Positions 1 through 7,623 of a stretch of 49,634 bases of DNA are shown piece by piece. Under the pieces are notes generated by a model that saw nothing but the letters and a program-made list of their open reading frames with translations, made no database searches and had not been told where the DNA came from. Location of the stretch: contig JAJDUR010000052.1 of assembly GCA_022826585.1 (NCBI GenBank), forward strand, positions 1 to 49,634. The letters are read 5' to 3'. Source of the stretch: Dehalococcoidia bacterium (GTDB taxonomy: Bacteria > Chloroflexota > Dehalococcoidia > Tepidiformales > Tepidiformaceae). Position 1 is the stretch's first letter; each line of letters starts with the position of its first letter. A program made the translations under genes and the position numbers.

Positions 1-1
1 C

Positions 2-541
2 GGCCGCCTCCTCGTCGCCACCCCCAACATCGAAGACCCCAACTTCTGGCGCACCGTCGTCCTCCTCTGCGCGCACGACGAGGAAGGGGCCTTCGGGCTC
101 GTCCTCAACCACGCCATGGAGGGCGAGACCGTCGCCGGCCACCTCCCCGAGTGGGACGGGAAAGCCGTCGAGCCTGCCGTCCTCTTCCGTGGCGGTCCCG
201 TCTCCACCGCCTCCGTCTTCGCCATGGCCACCGGGGAGGACCTCCCCGTCGATCGCTGGGGACTCCGCGTCTCCCCCGGCCTCGGGCTCGTCGACCCCGG
301 GAAGGGCCCGGAGCACTTCGAGGGGCGCCTCGGCCGCATGCGCTTCTTCGCCGGCTACGCCGGCTGGGGCGCCGGCCAGCTCGAGGGCGAGATCGCGACC
401 CACGGCTGGTTCGTCGTCGACGCCCTGCCCGACGACCCCTTCACCTCCCAGCCCACCGACCTCTGGCGCCAGGTCCTCCGCCGCCAGAGCGGCGAGCTCG
501 CCCGCTTCGCCACCCACCCCGCCGAGCCCGGCGTGAACTAG
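2..541 (+). CDS. YqgE/AlgH family protein (UPF0301), 5' end cut off
   Basis: The reading frame is open from base 2, so the start lies outside the window. About 179 residues remain, close to the usual 180-190, so only a short N-terminus is missing. The visible N-terminus has the family pattern: LLVATPNI, DPNFWRTVV, then GLVLNH, and later LFRGGPV and FAGYAGWGAGQLEGEI. The family is a conserved single-domain fold of unclear biochemical role; in Pseudomonas AlgH is linked to alginate regulation. It ends in TAG at 539-541, whose G is the first base of the heptad-repeat hairpin that follows. Confidence 0.9.
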   Translation, partial: GRLLVATPNIEDPNFWRTVVLLCAHDEEGAFGLVLNHAMEGETVAGHLPEWDGKAVEPAVLFRGGPVSTASVFAMATGEDLPVDRWGLRVSPGLGLVDPGKGPEHFEGRLGRMRFFAGYAGWGAGQLEGEIATHGWFVVDALPDDPFTSQPTDLWRQVLRRQSGELARFATHPAEPGVN

Positions 542-655
542 TGAGTAGTGACTGGTGACTAGTGGATGGTGAATAGTGAGTGGTCCCCACTCCGCCGCCT
601 CGTTGGGGGTGGCGGCCGTGCGGGGAATAACCACCAGTCACTACTCACTATTCAC
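541..655. repeat. Heptad-repeat hairpin element, copy 1
   Basis: The left arm (541-582) is six back-to-back 7-mers of pattern GTGRNTR, for example GTGAGTA, GTGACTG, GTGAATA. The right arm (628-655) has four such heptads on the opposite strand. The GC-rich centre (583-627) also has complementary CCGCC and GGCGG blocks. Together they can form a long imperfect hairpin. It sits between two plus-strand genes, ends 40 nt before the Shine-Dalgarno of the next gene, and its first base is the last base of the upstream stop codon. It could act as a terminator or mRNA-stability element, or simply be a mobile intergenic repeat. Confidence 0.85.
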
Positions 656-708
656 GAGATCGCTGGTAGCATTCCCCGGCATTCACGCTCATCTCAGGAG
701 GATCCCCA

Positions 709-996
709 ATGGCCGCATACGTGCTCGCGCAGGGTCGAGTCGAAGACCGCGAGAAGCTCAACGAGTACCTCGCCGGAGCGGGCGGCACGCTCGCCCCGCA
801 CAACGCCAAGGTGCTCGCCTACACCGAGGAGCCCGAGGTCATCGAGGGCGAGGTGCCCAACAACCGCTTCGTCCTCATCGAGTTCGCCGACGTCGAGACC
901 GCCAAGGCCTGGTACAACTCCGACGGCTACGCCGCCGTCCGCGGCCTCCGCATCGAAGGCGCCCCCGGCACCCTGGTCATCCTCCCGGGAATGTAG
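709..996 (+). CDS. DUF1330 domain protein
   Basis: A 95-residue protein with the DUF1330 dimeric alpha-beta barrel pattern: an opening AYVLAQGRVED strand, a central VLIEFADVETAKAWYNSDGY segment and a C-terminal LVIL strand. Members are small cytoplasmic proteins of unknown function, distantly related to EthD/Dabb ferredoxin-like barrels. The ATG is chosen because AGGAGGA lies at 696-702, the right distance upstream. It is flanked on both sides by heptad-repeat hairpins. A second member of the family is at 25542-25835. Confidence 0.85.
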   Translation: MAAYVLAQGRVEDREKLNEYLAGAGGTLAPHNAKVLAYTEEPEVIEGEVPNNRFVLIEFADVETAKAWYNSDGYAAVRGLRIEGAPGTLVILPGM

Positions 997-1003
997 CGAC
1001 GTA

Positions 1004-1080
1004 GTGAATGGTGGCTAGTGGTTAGTCCCCCCGCCTCCGGGGTGGGGTGGACTATTCACTACTCACCATTCACCAGTCAC
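1004..1080. repeat. Heptad-repeat hairpin element, copy 2
   Basis: Left arm 1004-1024 has three heptads (GTGAATG, GTGGCTA, GTGGTTA). Right arm 1053-1080 has four on the other strand (GTGACTG, GTGAATG, GTGAGTA, GTGAATA). The loop is a C-run/G-run hairpin. It lies between convergent genes, 7 nt after one stop codon and 5 nt before the other, which suits a bidirectional terminator. Confidence 0.85.
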
Positions 1081-1085
1081 TACCG

Positions 1086-2303
1086 TCACATCGCCTTGAT
1101 GCCCTGGTACTCCTGCGAGAACACGCACTCCTGGAGCCCCAGCCCCACGTCGTTCGGGTCGTCGAGGTTGGTGTAGCGCGTGTAGAGCTCGGCGAAGTGC
1201 CCGCCGGGCCGCTGCTTCACCTCGTTCCCCTCCAGGTCCCGCACGATTACCGGGTGGGAGACATCCCAGACCTCTCCCTCGACCTTCTCGTCCCGGAAGA
1301 CGCCCCTCCCCAGCCCGTCGTCCCAGCCGCCCCAGTACCCGCCGCCCTGCATGTAGACGGGCTTGCTCACCGTCTCCAGCAGGAAGCGGTCCACGCCCCC
1401 GTCCGGGCGCGTCAGGTCCAGCCGCGCGCTCTTCAGCCGGGGGAAGCCGTCCTCGAACTCCGTGCTCACCACGTCCACGTCCGTGTAGGCCCACCCCTCC
1501 TTGCCTGAGTCGTAGGGGTAGTCGATGCGGCTGTGCACGCGGCCGTACTCCGGCAGGTTCCCGCCGCCCGTGCCCGAGGCCACGATCGTTCCGTCCGTGT
1601 GGTGCCGGAAGGAGCAGTACATGGAGCGGTCCGGGAACCGCACCAGCGCCCACCAGCGCGCCCCCGGCTTCCCCCACACCGACCGCCGCTCCAGCGGCGG
1701 CGCCGCGTGCCGGTTCGGCTGCTCCCCCTCGCCCGTGTTCGCCTGGCCCCAGGAGTGGTCCTTCGCCCCCACCCAGCCGTCGTCCACGTCGAAGCGGTAC
1801 TCCTTGCCGCCCACCTTGATCCAGCCCGAGAGCCAGCCCAGCTGCACCAGGTTCGAGCGCTCCCCCACCATCCGTCCGTCGTGGTACATCTTCACGCCCG
1901 GGCACTCGTCGTACGGCGGCGCCGAGCTCTCCCAGAGGATGTCGAAGGAGCAATCCACATCCGTCTCCTCGAGCCCCAGCCGCAGCGTCCGCAACCCCCG
2001 GATGATCTCCTGTGAGAACGGCCCCACCGTCAGGTCGTCGATGTCCGGCCGCAAGCGGCGCGTCGCCCGCACGTTGTACTGCTTCCCGTCGCCCGTGCTC
2101 AGGATCGAGTAGGCGTCGATCACGTTCGTGTTGTGGTACAGCCGCAGCGCCGTGATCAGGTTCACCTCGCCGTCCGGATCGCCGATGCAGTGCCAGTAGC
2201 CGTCGCTCCAGCCCGGGCTCGGGTTCGCGATGATGTCGAACGTATCGATCGTCTGGTGGCGGGGATACTCGTCCAGCTCGGTCAGGACGCGCTTTGGCGA
2301 CAT
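1086..2303 (-). CDS. CrtC/hydroxyneurosporene-synthase-like lipocalin-fold protein
   Basis: 405 residues, no signal peptide or membrane segment. It is rich in Trp and Gly and mostly beta-strand in pattern. A KDHSWG motif near residue 182 resembles the conserved D-x-SWG of the CrtC/DUF7064-7065 group, which has two lipocalin-like barrels and includes carotenoid 1,2-hydratase. The match is by motif and overall look only; no specific reaction can be assigned, and no carotenoid genes are adjacent. It is divergent from the SDR gene at 2420, with about 116 nt between the two starts. The ATG start is followed by SPKRV. It could equally be an unrelated beta-rich protein. Confidence 0.5.
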   Translation of the reverse strand: MSPKRVLTELDEYPRHQTIDTFDIIANPSPGWSDGYWHCIGDPDGEVNLITALRLYHNTNVIDAYSILSTGDGKQYNVRATRRLRPDIDDLTVGPFSQEIIRGLRTLRLGLEETDVDCSFDILWESSAPPYDECPGVKMYHDGRMVGERSNLVQLGWLSGWIKVGGKEYRFDVDDGWVGAKDHSWGQANTGEGEQPNRHAAPPLERRSVWGKPGARWWALVRFPDRSMYCSFRHHTDGTIVASGTGGGNLPEYGRVHSRIDYPYDSGKEGWAYTDVDVVSTEFEDGFPRLKSARLDLTRPDGGVDRFLLETVSKPVYMQGGGYWGGWDDGLGRGVFRDEKVEGEVWDVSHPVIVRDLEGNEVKQRPGGHFAELYTRYTNLDDPNDVGLGLQECVFSQEYQGIKAM

Positions 2304-2392
2304 GGGGCTACCTCCGGTGGTTCGTGCGCGCGAAGGATACCCCCTGCGGACCCCGCCCGCGTGAACGCCCGTGCGCGCAACGGAGCCGTCCG

Positions 2393-2398
2393 TACAAT
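2393..2398 (+). promoter_or_regulatory. Candidate -10 element (TACAAT) for the SDR gene
   Basis: TACAAT lies 22 nt upstream of the ATG at 2420, with GGAGGG between them as ribosome-binding site. No good -35 is seen 17 nt further upstream. Several genes here have a TAC-N-N-T hexamer at a similar place. Confidence 0.4.
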
Positions 2399-2419
2399 CC
2401 CCGCCCGGAGGGTTTCGCT

Positions 2420-3280
2420 ATGTCAGAAGACGTGTTCTCGATGGAAGGCAAGACGGTCATCGTCACCGGCGCGAGCTACGGGTTCGGGGTCACCTGGGCC
2501 GACGCCCTCTCCGACCGCGGCGCCAACATCGTCGGCACCTCGCGCAGCCTCGATCGCCTCGGGGATACCGCCGCCATGGTCGAGGCCAAGGGCCGCCGCT
2601 TCCTCCCCGTCGCCTGCGATGTCACCGACTACGAGCAGGTCGAGAACCTGATGAAGGCCGCCTGGGACGAGTTCGGCACCGTCGATGTCCTCATCAACAA
2701 CGCCGGCATCTCCGACCTCAGCGCCTGGCGCGCCGAGCACTCCGACAACGACATGTTCCGCCAGATCGTCGAGACCGACCTGACCGGCCTCTGGTACTGC
2801 TGCCGCGCCGCCGCCCAGTACTTCCTCCGCCAGGGCCACGGCAACATCATCAACCTCAGCTCCATCTTCGGCGTCGGCGGCTTCGAGGGCCGCACGCCCG
2901 GCTACTTCGCCGCCAAGGGAGGCGTCACCCGCCTCACCGAGTTCCTCGCCGTCGAGTGGGGCGACCGCGGCATCCGCGTCAACGCCCTCGCCCCCACCGT
3001 CTTCGATACGCCCATGACCCACGACGGCCTCGTCCAGAGCGGCGTCATGGAGATGCTCGAGGGGCGCACCCCCATGCGCCGCATCGGCTACACCGACGAC
3101 CTCGTCGGCCCCATCGTCTTCCTCGCCTCCGACGCCTCGAAGTACGTCACCGGCACGATCCTGCCGCTCGACGGCGGCCTCACCGCCAGCCGTGGCTACT
3201 CGCCCGGCCCCTGGCCCATGGACGAGTTCGACCCGGAGGGCCGCGGCAAGCCCATCAACCCCGGAGACCCCTGGGACTAG
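2420..3280 (+). CDS. Short-chain dehydrogenase/reductase (SDR)
   Basis: 286 residues, a classical SDR. The dinucleotide-binding TGASYGFG is at residues 16-23, NNAG follows, and the catalytic Ser147/148, Tyr162 and Lys166 lie in LSSIFG and YFAAK. The C-terminus has the usual TGTILPLDGG motif. It would oxidise or reduce an unidentified alcohol/ketone with NAD(P) in the cytoplasm. The ATG at 2420 is preferred over an upstream in-frame ATG at 2294 because GGAGGG is just upstream of it and the family's N-terminus begins here. The stop TAG runs directly into the third heptad-repeat hairpin. Confidence 0.92.
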   Translation: MSEDVFSMEGKTVIVTGASYGFGVTWADALSDRGANIVGTSRSLDRLGDTAAMVEAKGRRFLPVACDVTDYEQVENLMKAAWDEFGTVDVLINNAGISDLSAWRAEHSDNDMFRQIVETDLTGLWYCCRAAAQYFLRQGHGNIINLSSIFGVGGFEGRTPGYFAAKGGVTRLTEFLAVEWGDRGIRVNALAPTVFDTPMTHDGLVQSGVMEMLEGRTPMRRIGYTDDLVGPIVFLASDASKYVTGTILPLDGGLTASRGYSPGPWPMDEFDPEGRGKPINPGDPWD

Positions 3281-3364
3281 CGAGTAGTGACTGGTGGGTA
3301 GTGATTAGTGGATGGTGGGGCTGGACCCCACCCCACTACCCACGATTCACCAGTCACTAGTCAC
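3280..3364. repeat. Heptad-repeat hairpin element, copy 3
   Basis: Left arm 3280-3314 has five heptads (GCGAGTA, GTGACTG, GTGGGTA, GTGATTA, GTGGATG). Right arm 3337-3364 has four on the opposite strand (GTGACTA, GTGACTG, GTGAATC, GTGGGTA). The loop has complementary GTGGGG and CCCCAC. It fills the whole space between two convergent genes: the G of each TAG stop codon is the first base of an arm. The exact fit suggests that insertion set both gene ends, or that it acts as a bidirectional terminator. Confidence 0.85.
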
Positions 3365-4680
3365 TACCCGGCGCACATCCTCCGCGTGACCTCGTAGATC
3401 ATCTGGCAGCTCAGCCGGAAGCAGTCGAGCGTCATGCGCTCGTTGTGACCGTGCACCGTGCGCGCAAGGTTCGGTGAGGTGAGCCCGCCCGAGAACCCGT
3501 AGGCCACGACCCCCTGGTTGCGGAACACGCGGCTGTCCGTGAACCCCGCCGTCACCCCCGGCGTCACCACCGCATCCTCGACCAGCTCCCGCACGACCGA
3601 CTCGATCGTCGCGAACAGCTCCGTGTCGTGCGAGCTCGTGTCCGAGGCGCCCGCGAACACCCGCTCGAGCCGCACCTTCGGGTCGTCGATCACCCCCGTC
3701 AGTTCCGCCTCGAATGAGTCCGGGTCGACGCCCGGCAGCAGGCGGCAATCGATCGTCGCCTCGGCCCGCCCGGGGATGACGTTGTGCTTCATCCCCGCCG
3801 TCGCCGTCGTCGCGCTGATCGTGTTCGTCAGCAGCGCCCGCACGCGCACGTCGGTCGCGGCCGTCTTCTCCAGCTCCTTGAGTGACGTTCCCCCGCTGTA
3901 GATGCCCGCCCGCTTCAGCCGCTCGAAGTACTCCTCCAGCACCGGCGAGAGCCGCGGCGTCCGGTCCCACTCCTGGATCTTCCCGAGCGCGCGCACCAGC
4001 CGGTCGAGGGGGTTGTCGTTGTGCGGCACCGAGCCGTGCCCCGGTCGTCCCTCGGCGACCAGCCGCAGCCAGAGCGGTCCCTTCTCCGCCGTCGTCACCG
4101 TGAACACCGGCCGCTTCACCCCGAACAGCTCCGTCGAGCCGCCCCCGCCTTCGTTGATAACGTATTCCGCCACCAGTGCCTCCGGGTGGTGCGTCTCCAG
4201 CCACTCGATCCCCCACAACCCGCCCGCCTCCTCGTCCGCCACCGCCAGGAACACGATGTCCCGCGCCAGCGGCACGTCCGCCCGCTTCAGCAGCAGGAAC
4301 GTCAGCAGCTCCGCCACCCCCAGCCCCTTCATGTCGAGCGTTCCCCGCCCCCAGATCTCCCCGTTCCGGATGATCCCCGCGAACGGCTCCTCGTCCCAGT
4401 ACTCGCGCTCCACCGGAACCACGTCGGTGTGGTTCAGCAGCATCAGCGGCGCCCGGCTGCCGTCGCCCTTCAGCACCGCCCGCAGCGAGACCCGGTCGTC
4501 GCCCGGATCGAACAGCTCGTACGCGATCCCCTCGCGCTCCAGGATCCCGCCCAGGAAGTCGCACGCCAGCCGCTCCCGCCCCGGCGGGTTCGACGTGTCG
4601 ATGCGCAGGTACTCCTGCAGGATGCCCAGCGCTTCCTCGAACGCCGCATCCCAGTCGACCCGTGGCTCGACCTGCGTCAC
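3364..4680 (-). CDS. M20 family metallopeptidase (ArgE/DapE/CPS1-like)
   Basis: 438 residues, typical for M20 enzymes. Metal-ligand motifs are in order: the His of NHTDVVP, the Asp of GTLDMKG, the Glu pair of ADEEAGG, the Glu of INEGGG and a C-terminal His in VHGHNER. The dimerisation domain lies between. It is a zinc-dependent hydrolase of an acyl-amino acid or dipeptide-like amide; the substrate is not readable. The start is GTG at 4678-4680, sharing one base with the stop of the amidohydrolase upstream, so the two are translationally linked. Its TAG stop abuts the third hairpin repeat. Confidence 0.9.
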   Translation of the reverse strand: MTQVEPRVDWDAAFEEALGILQEYLRIDTSNPPGRERLACDFLGGILEREGIAYELFDPGDDRVSLRAVLKGDGSRAPLMLLNHTDVVPVEREYWDEEPFAGIIRNGEIWGRGTLDMKGLGVAELLTFLLLKRADVPLARDIVFLAVADEEAGGLWGIEWLETHHPEALVAEYVINEGGGGSTELFGVKRPVFTVTTAEKGPLWLRLVAEGRPGHGSVPHNDNPLDRLVRALGKIQEWDRTPRLSPVLEEYFERLKRAGIYSGGTSLKELEKTAATDVRVRALLTNTISATTATAGMKHNVIPGRAEATIDCRLLPGVDPDSFEAELTGVIDDPKVRLERVFAGASDTSSHDTELFATIESVVRELVEDAVVTPGVTAGFTDSRVFRNQGVVAYGFSGGLTSPNLARTVHGHNERMTLDCFRLSCQMIYEVTRRMCAG

Positions 4681-5855
4681 TACGCGACCCCGTACACGGC
4701 CGCCGAGTTGTCGTGCAGGATCTTGCGCAGCACGTCCTCGGACAGGCCGCTCAGCTCCTGCTCGATGAAGTCCTTCGGGTAGATCGCCGTCGTGTTCGGC
4801 CCCGGCGACATGCTGGTCGGGTGCGGGAAGTCGGTCTCGTAGAGGATGTTGTCCGCCCCGATCTGTTCAATCGCCTTGATCGCGCTCCCCCGTTCGAACC
4901 AGAAGCAGGCGTAGCACTGCCGCCTGAAGTACTCGCTCGGCAGCAGCTCCATCTCCGGGTGTTCCGCCCGACAGCCGCTGTTCACCCACTGCCAGTCCAT
5001 CGCCTCCAGCAGGAACGGCACCCAGCCCACTCCACTCTCAACCGAGACGAACTTCAGCTCCGGAAATCGATGGCAGATGCCCGACAGGATCACGTCCATC
5101 ACCGCGGTCGAGTTGTCCAGGAACATCTGCACCGTCGCCTTGGCGAACGCCGCCTGACGGCCGTTGTTCACGTCCGTGTCGCGGATCACCGAGAGGTCGC
5201 CCGAGCCGATGTGGAAGTTGATGGAGAGCCCCAGTTCCTGCGCCTGCGCCCACAGCGGGTCCCATTGCCGGTCGGTGAGGTGAGGGAAGCCGAAAAAGTG
5301 CGGCTGGCTCGTCATCAGCACGCCCTTGTGTCCCCGCTTCGCCGCCCGCTGCATCTCCGTGACGCACAGGTCCACATCCCAGAACGGCGTCGCCATGATC
5401 GGGATGAACCGCTCGCTCGCCGGCTCCGTCCACTCGATCAGGAAGTCGTTGTAGGCGCGGACGCACTCCGCCATCAGCTCCGGCTCCTTCAACCGCAGAA
5501 AGTTCCCCGAGCCGAAGCCACCCACGTTCGGGTAGATCACCTGCGAGTGGATGCCGTACTCGTCCATGCGCTGCAGCCGCGCCCCCACGCTGAACGCCCC
5601 GTGGTCGGCCTGTGGCAGGGAGGGCGGGTGATCCGGCGGCGGGTCCGTCCAGCCCGCCATCGCCGCGACTGCCGTCGGGCCGGCCCGGTGGCCGCCCATG
5701 TACCAGCGGTCCTCGTTGATCTCGGGGTCGAACTTCACGTGCGGGACCAGGTCCCCCCACTTCCGGCGCGAGACCCGGCTCGTCCACAGGTCCTCCGGCT
5801 CCGAGATGTGGCTGTCCGCATCGATGACCTTGATCCGCTCGACCACCGTCGCCAT
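4680..5855 (-). CDS. Amidohydrolase family 2 protein
   Basis: 391 residues. It opens with IDADSHISEPEDLW, the N-terminal metal-site form of the amidohydrolase-2 (ACMSD/gamma-resorcylate decarboxylase-like) superfamily. NFHIGSG follows in the middle and LYETDFPHPTSM near the C-terminus, where the Asp is a metal ligand. Such enzymes hydrolyse or decarboxylate cyclic and aromatic acids; the substrate is unknown. The ATG has GGGAGGAT upstream. It overlaps the M20 peptidase by one base and probably forms an operon with it, and perhaps with the DUF35/thiolase pair 70 nt upstream. Confidence 0.88.
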   Translation of the reverse strand: MATVVERIKVIDADSHISEPEDLWTSRVSRRKWGDLVPHVKFDPEINEDRWYMGGHRAGPTAVAAMAGWTDPPPDHPPSLPQADHGAFSVGARLQRMDEYGIHSQVIYPNVGGFGSGNFLRLKEPELMAECVRAYNDFLIEWTEPASERFIPIMATPFWDVDLCVTEMQRAAKRGHKGVLMTSQPHFFGFPHLTDRQWDPLWAQAQELGLSINFHIGSGDLSVIRDTDVNNGRQAAFAKATVQMFLDNSTAVMDVILSGICHRFPELKFVSVESGVGWVPFLLEAMDWQWVNSGCRAEHPEMELLPSEYFRRQCYACFWFERGSAIKAIEQIGADNILYETDFPHPTSMSPGPNTTAIYPKDFIEQELSGLSEDVLRKILHDNSAAVYGVA

Positions 5856-5925
5856 GCGATCCTCCCTGCGCTCCGCGCGTGGCGGGCAGGATACGCGCCC
5901 CCGTCTCGCTCCGGGGCGAAGCCCC

Positions 5926-6333
5926 CTACGCCGGCCGGAACTGCACGAGCGTGACCTCGTCGTCCACGTCCTCGAACACCGCCTCCACCGCCATCCCGAT
6001 GCGCACGTCCTCGATCGCGCACCCCACGATGTTCGTCGTCATGCGCGGCCCCTCCTCCAGCTCCACGATCCCGATGACGTACGGCGCCCGCGCCGCGAAC
6101 GCCGGCGCCGTCCCCCGCCGGTCGACCGTGTACGAGTAGAGCAGCCCCCGCCCGCTCGCCTCCACCCACTCCGTCCCCTCCTCCAGGCTCCCCGGGCTGA
6201 ACGCCCTCGGGTAGAAGTACGGCTCGCCGTCCGCCGTGAGCGGCAGCACCAGCCGGTGCTCCCGCGCCGCTTCCCAGAAGGGCGCCGTCGCGGCAGTCGG
6301 CCTCGGCAGGATGCGCGGCGGCGAGTCCGCCAT
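5926..6333 (-). CDS. DUF35/ChsH2-type OB-fold protein lacking the zinc-ribbon cysteines
   Basis: 135 residues. The architecture is that of DUF35 acyl-CoA-associated proteins: an N-terminal PFWEAAREHRLVLP helix, a would-be rubredoxin-like ribbon, then an OB-fold with LYSYTVDRR and YVIGIVELEEG. These proteins are partners of thiolase-like enzymes such as Ltp2/ChsH. Where family members have two CxxC pairs, this one has LTADGEPYFYPRAFSPGS with no Cys, so zinc is probably not bound. The ATG at 6331-6333 overlaps the thiolase stop by one base (TGATG); a GTG one codon earlier is the alternative. Confidence 0.82.
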   Translation of the reverse strand: MADSPPRILPRPTAATAPFWEAAREHRLVLPLTADGEPYFYPRAFSPGSLEEGTEWVEASGRGLLYSYTVDRRGTAPAFAARAPYVIGIVELEEGPRMTTNIVGCAIEDVRIGMAVEAVFEDVDDEVTLVQFRPA

Positions 6334-7523
6334 CACGCCCCCTCCAGCACCAGCGCCACCTGCTCCGACATGCAGCCCCCCGTCCCCGTCACGTACCCCC
6401 GCTCCGCCGACCCCACCTGCCGCGGCCCCGCCCGCCCCTGCAGCTGCGTCACCACGTCGATCACGTGCGACATCCCGCCCGCCGCCCCGCCCTGGCCCAT
6501 CCCCAGCTGCCCCCCGTGCGTGTTAAGCGGCCAGTCGCCCGAGAAGCGCAGGTCGTGCTCCTCCACGAATCGACCGCCCTCGCCCTTCGCGCAGAACCCC
6601 GAGTCCTCGATCGTCACCAGCACCGTGATCGTGTAGCAGTCGTACATCGAGGCCACGTCGATCGCCTCTCGCTCAACGCCCGCCATCGCGAAGGCGAGGT
6701 CTGCCGCCGCCACGATCGGAATCTGCGTCAGCGAGGGCGCGTACGTGATCGACTTGTGCGTGATGTGCTCCCCGAAGCCGCTCACCACCACCGGCCGCAG
6801 ACCCGTCCGCTGCGCCCGCTCCAGCGTCGTCACCACCACCCCCGCGCCCCCGGAGCACGGCATCACGATCTCCAGCAGGTGCAGCGGGTCGACCACCATC
6901 GGCGAGTTCAGCACGTCCTCGATCGTGATCGGCTGGTCGCGAAAGATCGCTTTCGGATTCTGCAGCGCGTTCTCCCGGCCCTGCACCGCGATCTTCGCCA
7001 GCGTGCGCGGCTCCAGGTCGTACTCGTACAGGTATCGCTGCGCCACCATCGCGAAGTGCGAATTCGGGTTGATCAGCCCGTAGGGCGCGTCGAACTGCCC
7101 GTGCGGCGCCCCCCAGGCATCCGCCCCGAGCATCCAGTTCTGCGTCCGCGGCGACGCCCCCGGCTCAGGCGGCGCCGGCACCGACGGCAGCAGGCAGAGG
7201 CAGGCGTCGCACACCCCTGCCTCGATGGCCGCCGCCGCCCGCCACACCATGCCCGTCGCGTTCGCCCCGCCCAGGTCCACCACCTCCCCGTAGTTCGCCT
7301 CGATGCCCAGGTACTCCGCCACCGCCGCCGGCGCGAACATGGGCGCGTCGCCCAGCCGCGTGCAGAGGATGCCGTCGATCTCGCCCAGCTCCATGCCCGC
7401 GTCGTCGAGCGCCTCGCGAGCCAGCTTCCCGTACGCCTCCAGCCCAAACATGGGCGTGTCCCAGCGACGCTGCGGCGCCCACTCCGCCGTTCCGCTGATC
7501 GCCGCTCGCCGCCCGTTGCGCAT
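6333..7523 (-). CDS. Thiolase-like protein (lipid-transfer/Ltp2-type)
   Basis: 396 residues of thiolase fold. The N-terminal active-site region reads GGANATG (about residues 85-91), where true thiolases have a catalytic Cys. The C-terminus has NTHGGQLGMGQGG and GTGGC. This pattern fits the lipid-transfer or Ltp2-like group, which performs retro-aldol cleavage or other non-Claisen steps on acyl-CoAs together with a DUF35 partner. The next gene is exactly such a partner, overlapping by one base. The ATG has GGGGGAGCAGG upstream. The substrate is unknown; steroid, isoprenoid or aromatic acyl-CoA are possibilities by analogy. Confidence 0.85.
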   Translation of the reverse strand: MRNGRRAAISGTAEWAPQRRWDTPMFGLEAYGKLAREALDDAGMELGEIDGILCTRLGDAPMFAPAAVAEYLGIEANYGEVVDLGGANATGMVWRAAAAIEAGVCDACLCLLPSVPAPPEPGASPRTQNWMLGADAWGAPHGQFDAPYGLINPNSHFAMVAQRYLYEYDLEPRTLAKIAVQGRENALQNPKAIFRDQPITIEDVLNSPMVVDPLHLLEIVMPCSGGAGVVVTTLERAQRTGLRPVVVSGFGEHITHKSITYAPSLTQIPIVAAADLAFAMAGVEREAIDVASMYDCYTITVLVTIEDSGFCAKGEGGRFVEEHDLRFSGDWPLNTHGGQLGMGQGGAAGGMSHVIDVVTQLQGRAGPRQVGSAERGYVTGTGGCMSEQVALVLEGA

Positions 7524-7623
7524 GACCTGCTCCCCCTGCCTCCCGCCAGACTACGCCCCGGCCCGGCGGAACGCGCCCGCCGCTTGCGCCCGCGCGCGCC
7601 GCTGGCCAAGCTGCGCGGCACGC

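Noticed and set aside
541-1080. Short repeats resembling a CRISPR array
   Set aside because: Units are 7 nt with no unique spacers, arms are inverted, and no cas genes are present.
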